64,000 nucleotides of DNA. It comes from Ignavibacteriales bacterium. GTDB lineage: Bacteria; Bacteroidota; Ignavibacteria; Ignavibacteriales; SURF-24. The translations under genes and the position numbers were made by a program. The DNA is taken from assembly GCA_026390815.1 (NCBI GenBank), contig JAPLFH010000040.1:62001-126000 (forward strand), read 5' to 3'. This document shows, piece after piece, positions 54,373 to 63,075 of the stretch (its first letter is position 1; every line of letters starts with the position of its first letter). The notes under the pieces were generated by a model, which ran no database searches, was not told where the DNA came from, and was given only the letters and a program-made list of their open reading frames with translations.

Positions 54373-54981
54373 ATGATTGAATTAGAACAACTCAATTTTG
54401 TAAAATTAAACGGACTAATACCGGCAATAGTAACCGATAATAGAAACGATAAAATTCTAATGCTAGGATTTATGAATAAGGAATCCTTACAAAAAACTAT
54501 TGAAACAAAACTGGTTACGTTTTACAGCCGAACAAGGAAATCCCTTTGGGTAAAAGGAGAAACCTCTGGAAATTATCTTAGGCTGGTTGATATTAAAGCT
54601 GATTGCGATAACGATTCGCTGCTTGTTTCTGCGCTGACAGATGGTCCAACTTGCCACACAGGAGATTATTCTTGTTTTAATTTGGAAAAAACTGAATCGC
54701 TTGAATTCCTAACAACTCTTTTTAATTTGATTAAAAAAAGAAAAGTTGATCTTCCCCCAAATTCATATACGACTAAATTGTTTGAGGATGGCGAGAACAG
54801 AATCATTCAAAAAGTCGGGGAGGAAGCAATTGAAACGGTTATAGCGGCTAAGAATCACGATAAGAAAGAAATAATAAATGAAGTGTCTGACCTGATCTAT
54901 CATCTCTTTGTTATGCTTGCAAATCAGGAAATAGAAATTTCTGATATTGTAAAGAATCTGCAGGACCGTCATATTAAATGA
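54373..54981 (+). CDS. hisI: Bifunctional phosphoribosyl-AMP cyclohydrolase/phosphoribosyl-ATP pyrophosphatase
   Basis: The N-terminal cyclohydrolase domain (about 1-115) has TRKSLWVKGETSGNY, the zinc and magnesium residues DCDNDSLL and GPTCHTGDYSCF. The C-terminal pyrophosphatase domain (about 120-200) has KVGEEAIETVIAAKN and EVSDLIYHLFVML, the EExxE/ExxD metal-binding helices. The fusion, 202 residues, is common in Bacteroidota and Enterobacteria. It lies 99 nt after hisF and is the last his gene. Confidence 0.94.
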   Translation: MIELEQLNFVKLNGLIPAIVTDNRNDKILMLGFMNKESLQKTIETKLVTFYSRTRKSLWVKGETSGNYLRLVDIKADCDNDSLLVSALTDGPTCHTGDYSCFNLEKTESLEFLTTLFNLIKKRKVDLPPNSYTTKLFEDGENRIIQKVGEEAIETVIAAKNHDKKEIINEVSDLIYHLFVMLANQEIEISDIVKNLQDRHIK

Positions 54982-55205
54982 TATTCAGAATTTGAATTTG
55001 GATCCGTTCATTTCCATTATTAACAAAGTATTACATTGTGATAGTGAGGCATCTTTAAAGTTATACAATTTCTTGTCCTCATCCGTAGCCTCCCAATTTT
55101 CAAATTCAAATAACTAATCCTTCATTAATGATTTATCTTTCATAAAATTTTTCCTTAATTTTACACAAAAATTTTACTGATTTTTCTTTTCAAAGGGCAA
55201 TTCCA

Positions 55206-55415
55206 TTGTTATTGATTGAAATTCTACCAAATAAATGCGATTACTGTGGCTGCTGTGTTGGCATTTGTCCGGAAGATGCCATTGAGCTGCAGGAATCTTC
55301 AATAAAAATAATTGAAGAGTTATGTACAAATTGTTCTAAATGCGTTTGGAGTTGCCCAATTGAAGTTTTAGTATTTAATAAAGAGAAAGCGAGCGGAATT
55401 AAAAGTGGATCCTAA
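55206..55415 (+). CDS. Two [4Fe-4S] ferredoxin
   Basis: The 69-residue product has two cluster motifs, CDYCGCCVGICP near residues 11-22 and CTNCSKCVWSCP near 40-51. It starts at a TTG (55206) with no strong ribosome binding site; another in-frame TTG lies two codons later. The gene overlaps the flavoprotein gene by 11 nt, so the ferredoxin is probably its direct electron donor. It is cytoplasmic. Confidence 0.85.
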   Translation: MLLIEILPNKCDYCGCCVGICPEDAIELQESSIKIIEELCTNCSKCVWSCPIEVLVFNKEKASGIKSGS

Positions 55416-56568
55416 TTATGATGTAATTGTAGTTGGTGCTGGACCTGCGGGATCAGTAGCCGCAAGAGCAGCAGCCGAAAAAGGTTTATCCGTGTTAATG
55501 CTTGAGAAAGACAGAGATGTTGGTTATCCTGTGCGCTGTGGTGAAGCTGTTAGAAAAGATGGTATTGAAGAATTTATTGAGACCGATAAAAAATGGATTG
55601 CTGCGGAAGTAAATAAATTTTCCTTTAATCCACCCAGTGGAAAAGAAGTTGTTATTGAATTTAAAGAAAGCGGTTATATTCTTGAGCGAAGGATTTTTGA
55701 TTATGAATTAGCAAAATTAGCTTCCCGAGCCGGTGCTGAAATTCTTACCAAAGCATATGTTAATGATTTAATTTTTAGTGATGGAAAAGTTTCCGGTGTA
55801 AAGTTCGAACATCTTGGAGAATTGAAAACCGCAACTGCAAAAATAATAATTGCTGCTGATGGAGTTGAATCGCGTGTTGGAAGATGGGCGGGAATAAAAA
55901 CTTTTATTGATTTCCGCGATATGGAATCGTGCGTTCAGGTTACTGCATCAAATATTAAAGTTAATAAGGATACTTGTTATTTTTATTTTGGAAGCCAATT
56001 TGCTCCACACGGTTATTTGTGGGTTTTTCCAAAAGGAAATGATATTGCCAATATTGGAGTTGGAGTAAATGGAGCCGTTGGTAAAAAGAAATCAGCACTA
56101 TCTTTTCTAAATGATTTTTTGGAATCCAGATATCCTACTGCTTCAATACTAACAACAGTAGCTGGTGGTGTTCCTTGTTCTGGTACGTTAGAAAAAATTT
56201 CTGCACCTGGAATATTGTTGGCTGGTGATGCGGCTCGACAGGTAAATCCACTTACCGGTGGTGGTATTGTTAGTGGAATGGTTGGAGGAAAACTTGCCGG
56301 AAATATTGCTGCTGCAGCAATATTAAAAAATAATCTTGATCATATTCTTAGTTATGATGCAGCCTGGCAGGAAAAACTTGGTAAGAAACATAAAATCTAT
56401 AATAAGCTTAAAGAAGGTATCTACAATTTTTCTGATGAGAAGTTTGAAAGTATAGCAAAATCTTTTATAAAGGTACCGGTTGAAAAAAGAACAATTGGAA
56501 GTATTTTTAGAGCTGCTCTTTTTGATCAGCCTTCTTTGTTAATTGATGTTGCAAAGGTGTTTATTTAG
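55405..56568 (+). CDS. Geranylgeranyl reductase-family FAD-dependent oxidoreductase
   Basis: The N-terminal FAD-binding motif is DVIVVGAGPAGSVAARAA (near residues 5-22), followed by GYPVRCGEAVRKDG near 40-53. The C-terminal half has GILLAGDAARQVNPLTGGGI. The 387-residue length and motifs fit the family that reduces isoprenoid double bonds, as in chlorophyll, archaeal lipid or menaquinone side-chain synthesis. The substrate is likely an isoprenoid quinone or lipid here. GTG 55405 is inside the ferredoxin gene. The kinase gene follows by 2 nt. Confidence 0.85.
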   Translation: MDPNYDVIVVGAGPAGSVAARAAAEKGLSVLMLEKDRDVGYPVRCGEAVRKDGIEEFIETDKKWIAAEVNKFSFNPPSGKEVVIEFKESGYILERRIFDYELAKLASRAGAEILTKAYVNDLIFSDGKVSGVKFEHLGELKTATAKIIIAADGVESRVGRWAGIKTFIDFRDMESCVQVTASNIKVNKDTCYFYFGSQFAPHGYLWVFPKGNDIANIGVGVNGAVGKKKSALSFLNDFLESRYPTASILTTVAGGVPCSGTLEKISAPGILLAGDAARQVNPLTGGGIVSGMVGGKLAGNIAAAAILKNNLDHILSYDAAWQEKLGKKHKIYNKLKEGIYNFSDEKFESIAKSFIKVPVEKRTIGSIFRAALFDQPSLLIDVAKVFI

Positions 56569-56570
56569 TA

Positions 56571-58076
56571 ATGAAAAAAATTATTTTAGAACTGCTTAAA
56601 AGGAATTTTGATTTTATAAAAGATAATTGGGTTAACTCACTTCTTAAAATGTTCGATCAGAAATTAGCAGAAACCCAATTATCAATCTTCGTTGAAAGCA
56701 CCATCCAGGCAATTATTAATATTGTAGAAAAGTCAGATTATTCATCCGCCGATAATAATATAATTGACATTTATAATCTTTTTGAAAAAACCAATTTTAA
56801 CCTGCTGGAAGTAAGCCAGCTTTTTAATAATGGAAGATTATCAATCTTACACATAGTATCTAAAGAAAAAAATCCAAACTTCGATTCGATGCTTATAGTT
56901 GAGTACATTGATGAAATTATAGATCAGCTTTTTGCTCGTTACAGTATGCTTCGGCAGGAAGTTCAAATGAAAGAACTTTCCTTAGACAGAGATCGTCTTG
57001 CCCTCAAATTAGAGATTAACCAGCAGTATTTAAAAAATATTTTGCATACATCAGATGCGGCTATTATGGTTGTTGATCAAAATGAAAAATTTATTGCGTG
57101 GAGTAAAGGTGCTGAAAAAATATTTGGGTACACTGAAGATGAAGTTATTGGACAGCTATCCTCTCTACTATTACCTGATGAAGAAAAGTATGAAAAAGAG
57201 TTAAGTAAAATAATTGATGATGTATTGAAAAACGGGTATTCTAAAATTTCTGAAACTGAAAGGAAGACAAAGTTTGGTAAGATAATTCCAGTTGATTTGA
57301 ATGTAACTAAATTGCCGACTAAAAATGGTGAGTACATTGGTAGAACAGTTATAATAAAAGATTTTACTGAAGTAAAAAAATTAAAACAGCAAATTGATCA
57401 GTCAGAAAAATTAGCAGTTATTGGTCAGTTAGCGGCTGGGGTAGCACACGAAATTGGAAATCCACTTACTTCAATATCATCAATTGTGCAATTGCTGCAA
57501 AGAAGAGCTAATGATGATTTCGTAAGCGAACAGTTAGCCAGCATCCGCTCAAACATTGATAGGATTTCCAAAATTGTACGAGAGCTTGTTGATTTTTCAC
57601 GCCCACCTGGACAGGAAAGACTAATGATTCAGGTTACTGATATTATAAAAACTGCAATCGGAATAGTGAAATATGACAAGCGTGTAAAAAAGGTTCAGTT
57701 TGAAACCACACTGGATCCGAATCTTCCCAAAATAAATATTATTCCGGATCAAGTACTGCAGGTTTTTATAAATATTCTGATCAATGCTTTAGATGCGGTT
57801 GATGGAAATGGCAGAATTGATGTTAATTCTTCTCACGATAAGGAAAACGTTTTTATTAAAATCCAGGATGATGGATGCGGAATGGATAAAGAAACTATGT
57901 CTAAAATCTTTGATCCTTTTTTTACGACTAAGGAAGTAGGCAAAGGAACCGGGCTTGGGCTTTCAGTTAGTTATGGCATTATTAGAAAATTTAAGGGAGA
58001 TATTTTGGTTCAAAGTGAATCTAAAAAAGGGAGTTGTTTTATAGTAAAACTTCCAATTAACCAAACAGTTCTGTAG
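56571..58076 (+). CDS. NtrB-like PAS sensor histidine kinase
   Basis: The first 150 residues are helical with no membrane segment and resemble RsbR-type N-terminal sensory domains. A PAS domain follows at about 160-275 (AAIMVVDQNEKFIAWSKGAEKIFGYTEDE). HisKA has H293 in VAHEIGNPLTSI; the ATPase has ILINALDAVDG and GTGLGLSVSYGI. The total is 501 residues. It begins 2 nt after the flavoprotein gene and is followed by a sigma54 response regulator, so they form a two-component pair. Confidence 0.88.
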   Translation: MKKIILELLKRNFDFIKDNWVNSLLKMFDQKLAETQLSIFVESTIQAIINIVEKSDYSSADNNIIDIYNLFEKTNFNLLEVSQLFNNGRLSILHIVSKEKNPNFDSMLIVEYIDEIIDQLFARYSMLRQEVQMKELSLDRDRLALKLEINQQYLKNILHTSDAAIMVVDQNEKFIAWSKGAEKIFGYTEDEVIGQLSSLLLPDEEKYEKELSKIIDDVLKNGYSKISETERKTKFGKIIPVDLNVTKLPTKNGEYIGRTVIIKDFTEVKKLKQQIDQSEKLAVIGQLAAGVAHEIGNPLTSISSIVQLLQRRANDDFVSEQLASIRSNIDRISKIVRELVDFSRPPGQERLMIQVTDIIKTAIGIVKYDKRVKKVQFETTLDPNLPKINIIPDQVLQVFINILINALDAVDGNGRIDVNSSHDKENVFIKIQDDGCGMDKETMSKIFDPFFTTKEVGKGTGLGLSVSYGIIRKFKGDILVQSESKKGSCFIVKLPINQTVL

Positions 58077-58095
58077 AAATGCAAAGGCAGAGGAG

Positions 58096-58132
58096 AAGGT
58101 AAAGATCACTGAAAATATTTGTGCTTTACCTT
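58096..58132 (+). terminator. Hairpin between kinase and regulator genes
   Basis: AAGGTAAAG (58096-58104) and CTTTACCTT (58124-58132) form a perfect 9-bp stem with a 19-nt loop, followed by AATCTTTT. The weak T-run and loop size leave open whether it terminates or only stabilises the message, which could lower expression of the regulator. Confidence 0.4.
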
Positions 58133-58158
58133 AATCTTTTAAACCAGTGGAGCAAATA

Positions 58159-59532
58159 ATGAATGCAAAAGTATTAATTGTTGATGACGAAAAAGTAATT
58201 AGAGATTCTTTAGAACTTTTACTTAAAGAAGAAGGATATAAAGCTGATACATCTGCTGATGGTGAAGAGGCTCTTATAAAGATGAAAGAGCTGAGTTATG
58301 ACGTTGTTATCACTGACATCAAAATGCCAAAAGTGGACGGAATTGAATTGATGCAAAAGGCAAAAGATATTTCTCCAAATACTTTTTTTATAATTATGAC
58401 TGCCTATGCTTCTGTTAATACAGCAATTGAAGCGCTTAGGCAGGGAGCTTATGATTACTTAATTAAACCAGTTGAATTTGATGATGTTATTCTTCGCTTA
58501 AAACGGTTAGTAACTTATAAAAATTTAGCGGCAGAAAATATTTCACTTAGACAAAGGCTTTCTTCCGAAACTGGCTTCCAGAATCTAATTGGTAAAAGCG
58601 AATCAATGAGAAAAGTTTTTGATCTTATCACACGTGTAGCAACTACAAATAGCAATGTTTTAATATCAGGTAAAAGTGGAACCGGAAAAGAACTGGTGGC
58701 AAAGGCAATTCATTATAATGGATTAAGAAAAGACCAAATATTTCTTCCAGTAAATTGCGGAGCTATTTCCGAAAATTTAATTGAAAGTGAATTATTTGGT
58801 CATAAGAAAGGGGCGTTTACAGGTGCAACAGAAGAGAAGATGGGCTTATTCAAAGTAGCTGATGGCGGAACAATTTTTCTGGATGAAATTGCGGACTTGC
58901 CATTAAACTTGCAGGTAAAACTTCTTAGAGTTCTGGAAGATCGGCAATTTATTCCTGTTGGCGGAACAAAAGCTGTAATAACAGATGTTAGAATAATTGC
59001 AGCAACAAACCAAAATCTTTTTGAAAAAGTTAAAGCTGGTGAATTTAGAGAGGATTTATATTACCGACTTAATGTTGTAGAAATAAAACTTCCAACATTG
59101 AATGAAAAAAGAGAAGATATTCCATTGTTAGTAAATCATTTTATAGAAAAATTTCGTATAGAAATGGGAAGAAAAATAATTGGTGTGGATAATGAAACCA
59201 TGCGCCTTCTAATGAGTCACGATTGGCAAGGTGGAGTAAGAGAACTGGAAAACATTATTGAACGAGCAATTATTTTTGCAAAGGAAGAAATCATTACCGT
59301 TAATGATCTTTCCGATTATATTAAAGGAAGCAGTTTTAGTGATGCATTTCCGGATTCCCTTAAAGATGCTATGCGTATTTTTGAAAGGGAACATATCATT
59401 AAAACAATTAAAAAGTATGATTATGATAAGGAAGAAGCAGCAAAAATGCTTCAAATTGGTTTGTCTTCTCTATATAGAAAGATGGAAGAATTGGATATTC
59501 CAACAAAAGCTCCAAAGGATGTAGAACAGTAA
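58159..59532 (+). CDS. Sigma54-dependent response regulator, NtrC family
   Basis: A receiver domain has the phosphoacceptor Asp near residue 53 in VVITDIKMP. The AAA+ domain has Walker A SGKSGTGKELVAKAIH, GAFTGA in KKGAFTGATEEKMG (the sigma54 contact) and Walker B GGTIFLDEIADLPL. The C-terminal Fis-type helix-turn-helix shows EEAAKMLQIGLSSLYRKMEEL. I chose ATG 58159 (457 residues) because GGAG is 6 nt upstream; the earlier GTG at 58147 is less likely. Target promoters are not evident nearby. Confidence 0.9.
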   Translation: MNAKVLIVDDEKVIRDSLELLLKEEGYKADTSADGEEALIKMKELSYDVVITDIKMPKVDGIELMQKAKDISPNTFFIIMTAYASVNTAIEALRQGAYDYLIKPVEFDDVILRLKRLVTYKNLAAENISLRQRLSSETGFQNLIGKSESMRKVFDLITRVATTNSNVLISGKSGTGKELVAKAIHYNGLRKDQIFLPVNCGAISENLIESELFGHKKGAFTGATEEKMGLFKVADGGTIFLDEIADLPLNLQVKLLRVLEDRQFIPVGGTKAVITDVRIIAATNQNLFEKVKAGEFREDLYYRLNVVEIKLPTLNEKREDIPLLVNHFIEKFRIEMGRKIIGVDNETMRLLMSHDWQGGVRELENIIERAIIFAKEEIITVNDLSDYIKGSSFSDAFPDSLKDAMRIFEREHIIKTIKKYDYDKEEAAKMLQIGLSSLYRKMEELDIPTKAPKDVEQ

Positions 59533-59545
59533 GTTCTTCCTGCCG

Positions 59546-59576
59546 TTGGATATAAAACGATTCTTCTTTATATTTA
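59546..59576 (+). promoter_or_regulatory. Possible Bacteroidota-type promoter of rpmE
   Basis: TTG at 59546-59548, then 20 nt, then TATATTTA at 59569-59576 (7 of 8 matches). The rpmE ATG is about 33 nt downstream. Confidence 0.4.
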
Positions 59577-59609
59577 AGCAGTAATTTTTAGAAAGGATTA
59601 AGGTTAGTA

Positions 59610-59819
59610 ATGAAGTCAGGAATTCACCCAGTTTATAAAAAGGCAGTTGTAACTTGTGTATGTGGAAATACATTTGTAACGCGGTCAACAGCAGGCGATA
59701 TTAAGCTCGAAATTTGTTCAAATTGCCATCCATTTTTTACCGGCAAACAAAAATTGTTAGATTCCACTGGTCGCGTGGAAAGATTTAACAAACGCTACGG
59801 CAAAAGCCTCGCAAAATAA
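59610..59819 (+). CDS. rpmE: Ribosomal protein L31, zinc-binding type
   Basis: The 69-residue protein has CVCG near residues 16-19 and CSNC near 37-40, the zinc-ribbon cysteines of the C+ form of L31. The motif [21 protein letters not shown] near 41-61 is highly conserved. It is a component of the 50S subunit. It is monocistronic with a possible promoter just upstream. Confidence 0.95.
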   Translation: MKSGIHPVYKKAVVTCVCGNTFVTRSTAGDIKLEICSNCHPFFTGKQKLLDSTGRVERFNKRYGKSLAK

Positions 59820-60152
59820 ATTTAGATTATTAATTTCTGACCTGCCTGTAAAAAGGCAGGTAATGGAATGAATTGGATTCGTCATCCAGCAATCTTTTTT
59901 ACTTTAAACACAATTATAAAATTTTATTCCGCTTTGTTAAATAACTCCAATGAAAAATTATTTTCCATGGAAATACTCAATTCGGAATAAAAAACTGTAG
60001 CGGAATTTTTACTTATCGTTTAGAATTGAAATGCGAAATTTGGAAATAAGAAATAAAGTATCTGTAAAAGTTCAGAGTCACAATGCTATTCTTTAAACAG
60101 ACTTCTTTTTTAGTTATATTTTTAATAATTGAAAAACTAAAAAGAGGGCATT
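59820..60152. other. Intergenic region, 333 bp, one palindrome
   Basis: No gene is seen. The region has a perfect hairpin ACCTGCCT-GTAAAA-AGGCAGGT at 59840-59861. It is GC-rich for this DNA, and its lack of a downstream T-run argues against a simple terminator, so it may be a small dispersed repeat. Confidence 0.6.
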
Positions 60153-61412
60153 ATGCAGCTTTGCATTTTTGAAGATATTTATTTCGATAGACTCGAACCA
60201 TTGATTTATTCCCGACCTGTGCACGATTTAATCTGTGGAATAAATTCGATAAGAGCCAAAATTTTACGCGCGTATCCTGGAGTTAAATACTCACTTCACA
60301 CAAGACCATATTTGGATCAAGTAGTAAAATCCAAGAATCCAGCCGTTGCAGTTAACACAATAGAAGATAATGATTGCCTGTTTATAAATGGAAGAGTTTT
60401 AGCTCCACCAAATATGGAGGAAATAATTTCATTAAAAGAAAATGGCAATAAACTTTATTTAAATAAAGGAACCGTTATAGCTGCCAGAGTATCCGGAAAG
60501 AAATTGGAAGAATTGAAATCGAATCTTTCCGACTTATTTTCCAATTCCGATTTTGATGGATTTCCTACGGAGCAAGTTGATATAAAACATGTAGATTATA
60601 TTTGGGATTTAGCAGCAAACAACAGAAGTGAATTTATTACTGACTATAATTGTTTGATAGAAAAGCAGAAAGAAAAAATTCTGGGTAAAGTTTACGATGG
60701 TGTTCATTTTATTGAAAAGGGAAATATTTTTATTGATGAAGGCGCAGAAATAAAACCCGGAGTTGTTTTGGATGCTTCCAAGGGTCCAATTTATATTGAT
60801 AAAAACGCCGTGGTTGCAGCTAACGCCGTAGTTGAGAATTGTGTTTACCTTGGTGAATCCAGCCAGATAAAAAGTTGTGCAAGAATTTATGATAACGTTA
60901 GTATTGGTAGAATTTGTAAAATCGGCGGCGAAGTAGAAGATTCGATTATACTTCCATTCACTAACAAACAGCATTCTGGATTTTTAGGTCACGCTTATCT
61001 TGGCTCCTGGGTAAATCTTGGTGCTGATACAAATTGCAGCGATCTTAAAAATAATTATAGTACAATAAAAATTTATGTAAATGGAGATATAGTTGATAGC
61101 GGCACTCAATTCCTTGGATTAATTATGGGCGATCATTCAAAATCTGCAATAAATACAATGTTTAATACAGGAACCATTGTAGGATTTTCCTGTAATATTT
61201 TTGGAGCTGGATTTCCGGATAAATATATCCCTTCTTTTTCCTGGGGTGGAGTTGGTTCTAAAACCACATATGATTTATTAAGAAGCATCGAAACAGCCAA
61301 TCGGGTTATGATTAGACGAAATCATGTTCTTAATGAGTACGATGAAAAACTATTTAAAAAAATATTTGATTTAACAGCAAAGGAACGAAGAAAACGTGGA
61401 TACCCATATTGA
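60153..61412 (+). CDS. Bacteroidetes-type GlmU (sugar nucleotidyltransferase/acetyltransferase)
   Basis: The 419-residue protein has an N-terminal degenerate nucleotidyltransferase-like region (LCIFEDIYFDRLEPLIYSRPVHDLICGIN near the start) and a C-terminal left-handed beta helix of hexapeptide repeats from about residue 190, such as AVVAANAVVENCVYLGE. This matches the alternative GlmU of Bacteroidota that makes UDP-GlcNAc for cell-wall synthesis. It overlaps rsmB by 17 nt. Confidence 0.82.
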   Translation: MQLCIFEDIYFDRLEPLIYSRPVHDLICGINSIRAKILRAYPGVKYSLHTRPYLDQVVKSKNPAVAVNTIEDNDCLFINGRVLAPPNMEEIISLKENGNKLYLNKGTVIAARVSGKKLEELKSNLSDLFSNSDFDGFPTEQVDIKHVDYIWDLAANNRSEFITDYNCLIEKQKEKILGKVYDGVHFIEKGNIFIDEGAEIKPGVVLDASKGPIYIDKNAVVAANAVVENCVYLGESSQIKSCARIYDNVSIGRICKIGGEVEDSIILPFTNKQHSGFLGHAYLGSWVNLGADTNCSDLKNNYSTIKIYVNGDIVDSGTQFLGLIMGDHSKSAINTMFNTGTIVGFSCNIFGAGFPDKYIPSFSWGGVGSKTTYDLLRSIETANRVMIRRNHVLNEYDEKLFKKIFDLTAKERRKRGYPY

Positions 61413-62784
61413 GACTGAACCAGTTGATCCTCAGGGTTATCATCAACTGGATTTATATACCGGTGTAAGAGGAACTGCAGTTAAAGTTCTTAACAGAATT
61501 GATAGAACTGATGCTTATTTGGATAAGCTGCTTGATAGCGAAATGAAAAATACAGAATTGCATGGTCCAGATAAAGCTCTGCTTTTTGAAATTGTTCATG
61601 GTGTTTTAAGATGGCTTAATAAAATCGATTGGATTTTGAACGGCTTTTATAAAGGTGCATTTTCTAAATGCATTCCGAATGTTAAAAATGCTTTGCGAGT
61701 TGCTTTATATCAAATTTTATTTCTTGATAAAATACCGGATTATGCAGCAGTAAATGAAGCCGTAGAATTTGTAAAAAAAATGCAGGGACAAAAACCTGCC
61801 GATCAGGCAAACGCGGTTTTAAGAAATATAATTAGAAATAAGGAAGGAATTCGTTTTCCTGATCCTGGTGAAGATTTGGTCGGTTATTTCAGTACTTTTT
61901 ATTCCCATCCAACTTGGTTAGTTAAACGATGGTTGAATTTTTTAGGAAAAGACCAAACCGAAGCATTAATGATTGCCAATAACGAAAAACCGACTTTAAT
62001 TCTTCGGATCAATACTGACAAGGTTTCTATAAATGATTTTAAGGAATTACTAAAGTCTGTTGAGTTAAAATTTACTGAAGGAAAATTTCTAACGGATTTT
62101 GTAAAATTAAAAACGCTTACGAATATTGCTGGCTGGGAGTATTTTGATAAAGGTTATTTTTCTATTCAGGATGAAAGTACAGGTTTTCCTTGCCTGTTAC
62201 TGGATGTGAAACCTAATATGAGAGTTTTAGATTTGTGTGCTGCCCCCGGAGGTAAAACTGCTTACTTATCTAACCTGATGAAAAATACCGGTGAAATTGT
62301 TGCAATCGATCGTTATGAAAGCCGGTTGAAAATATTAGAGAAAAATTTAGCTCGCCTTGGAGCAAAAAACGTAAAATTAGTTGAAGAAAATTCCCTTGAA
62401 TTTAAAAGTGAAGAATTTGATAGAGTGCTGCTTGATGCTCCATGCTCTGGTTTGGGAACATTGTCCAAGAAACCGGATATCAAGTGGAAGAGAGATCTGT
62501 CCGATATTCGTAATCTTACTAAAATTCAATCAGATTTATTAAAATCTGCCGCTTCTTTGATAAAAATTGATGGAAGTATTGTTTATAGTACCTGTACAAT
62601 TGAGCCGGAAGAAAATTTTGAAATTATTAAAAAGTTTCTTGCTGAGAATACCAATTTTACATTAGATAATGCAAAGAATTATTTACCTGAGGCGGTTATA
62701 GATTCCAACGGATGCGTTCAAACTTATCCTCATATTCACCAGCTTGATGGCTCTTTTGCTGCCAAGTTGGTTAGAGTAAGTTGA
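61396..62784 (+). CDS. rsmB: 16S rRNA m5C967 methyltransferase
   Basis: RsmB methylates C967 of 16S rRNA. The N-terminal NusB-like domain covers residues 20-160 and the methyltransferase follows. Motifs are LCAAPGGKTAYLS (SAM), APCSGLGTLSKKPDIKW with Cys and YSTCTIEPEEN with the catalytic Cys. The 462-residue length is normal. Start is GTG 61396, within the glmU end; a later Met start is possible because the first 25 residues are not family-like. Confidence 0.9.
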   Translation: MDTHIETEPVDPQGYHQLDLYTGVRGTAVKVLNRIDRTDAYLDKLLDSEMKNTELHGPDKALLFEIVHGVLRWLNKIDWILNGFYKGAFSKCIPNVKNALRVALYQILFLDKIPDYAAVNEAVEFVKKMQGQKPADQANAVLRNIIRNKEGIRFPDPGEDLVGYFSTFYSHPTWLVKRWLNFLGKDQTEALMIANNEKPTLILRINTDKVSINDFKELLKSVELKFTEGKFLTDFVKLKTLTNIAGWEYFDKGYFSIQDESTGFPCLLLDVKPNMRVLDLCAAPGGKTAYLSNLMKNTGEIVAIDRYESRLKILEKNLARLGAKNVKLVEENSLEFKSEEFDRVLLDAPCSGLGTLSKKPDIKWKRDLSDIRNLTKIQSDLLKSAASLIKIDGSIVYSTCTIEPEENFEIIKKFLAENTNFTLDNAKNYLPEAVIDSNGCVQTYPHIHQLDGSFAAKLVRVS

Positions 62785-63036
62785 TAATATATTTTAAAGC
62801 TCAACTTTTTTTATTTGTTTAATTGCTTAATTGTTTTCACTTTTTTGTTCCCAGGATAAAATTATAGACCACCTATAAACACTGAAAACTGATAACGGTT
62901 GACCGACAATAGAAAACCGCAGGAAGCCCGCAAAAAAAATGTTGCGTCAAATGTCAAATGCAAGAAGTCAAAAAGGAAATAGATCAACTATTCAATAATT
63001 TACTGTCTAACGTGCTTTGGTATCTGGTAAAAAATA

Positions 63037-63063
63037 GCAGGCTGAAACAATGCTTCAGCCTGC
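63037..63063 (-). terminator. Rho-independent terminator of the last minus-strand gene
   Basis: GCAGGCTGAA and TTCAGCCTGC form a perfect 10-bp stem with a 7-nt loop. Read on the minus strand it is followed by a T-rich stretch (TATTTTTTACC). It lies 13 nt past the stop of the minus-strand gene. Confidence 0.8.
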
Positions 63064-63075
63064 TTAAGCGGGATA

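Noticed and set aside
54985-55110. ATTTGAATTTG / CAAATTCAAAT inverted repeat after hisI
   Set aside because: An 11-bp AT-rich match separated by about 100 nt is expected by chance in this composition.
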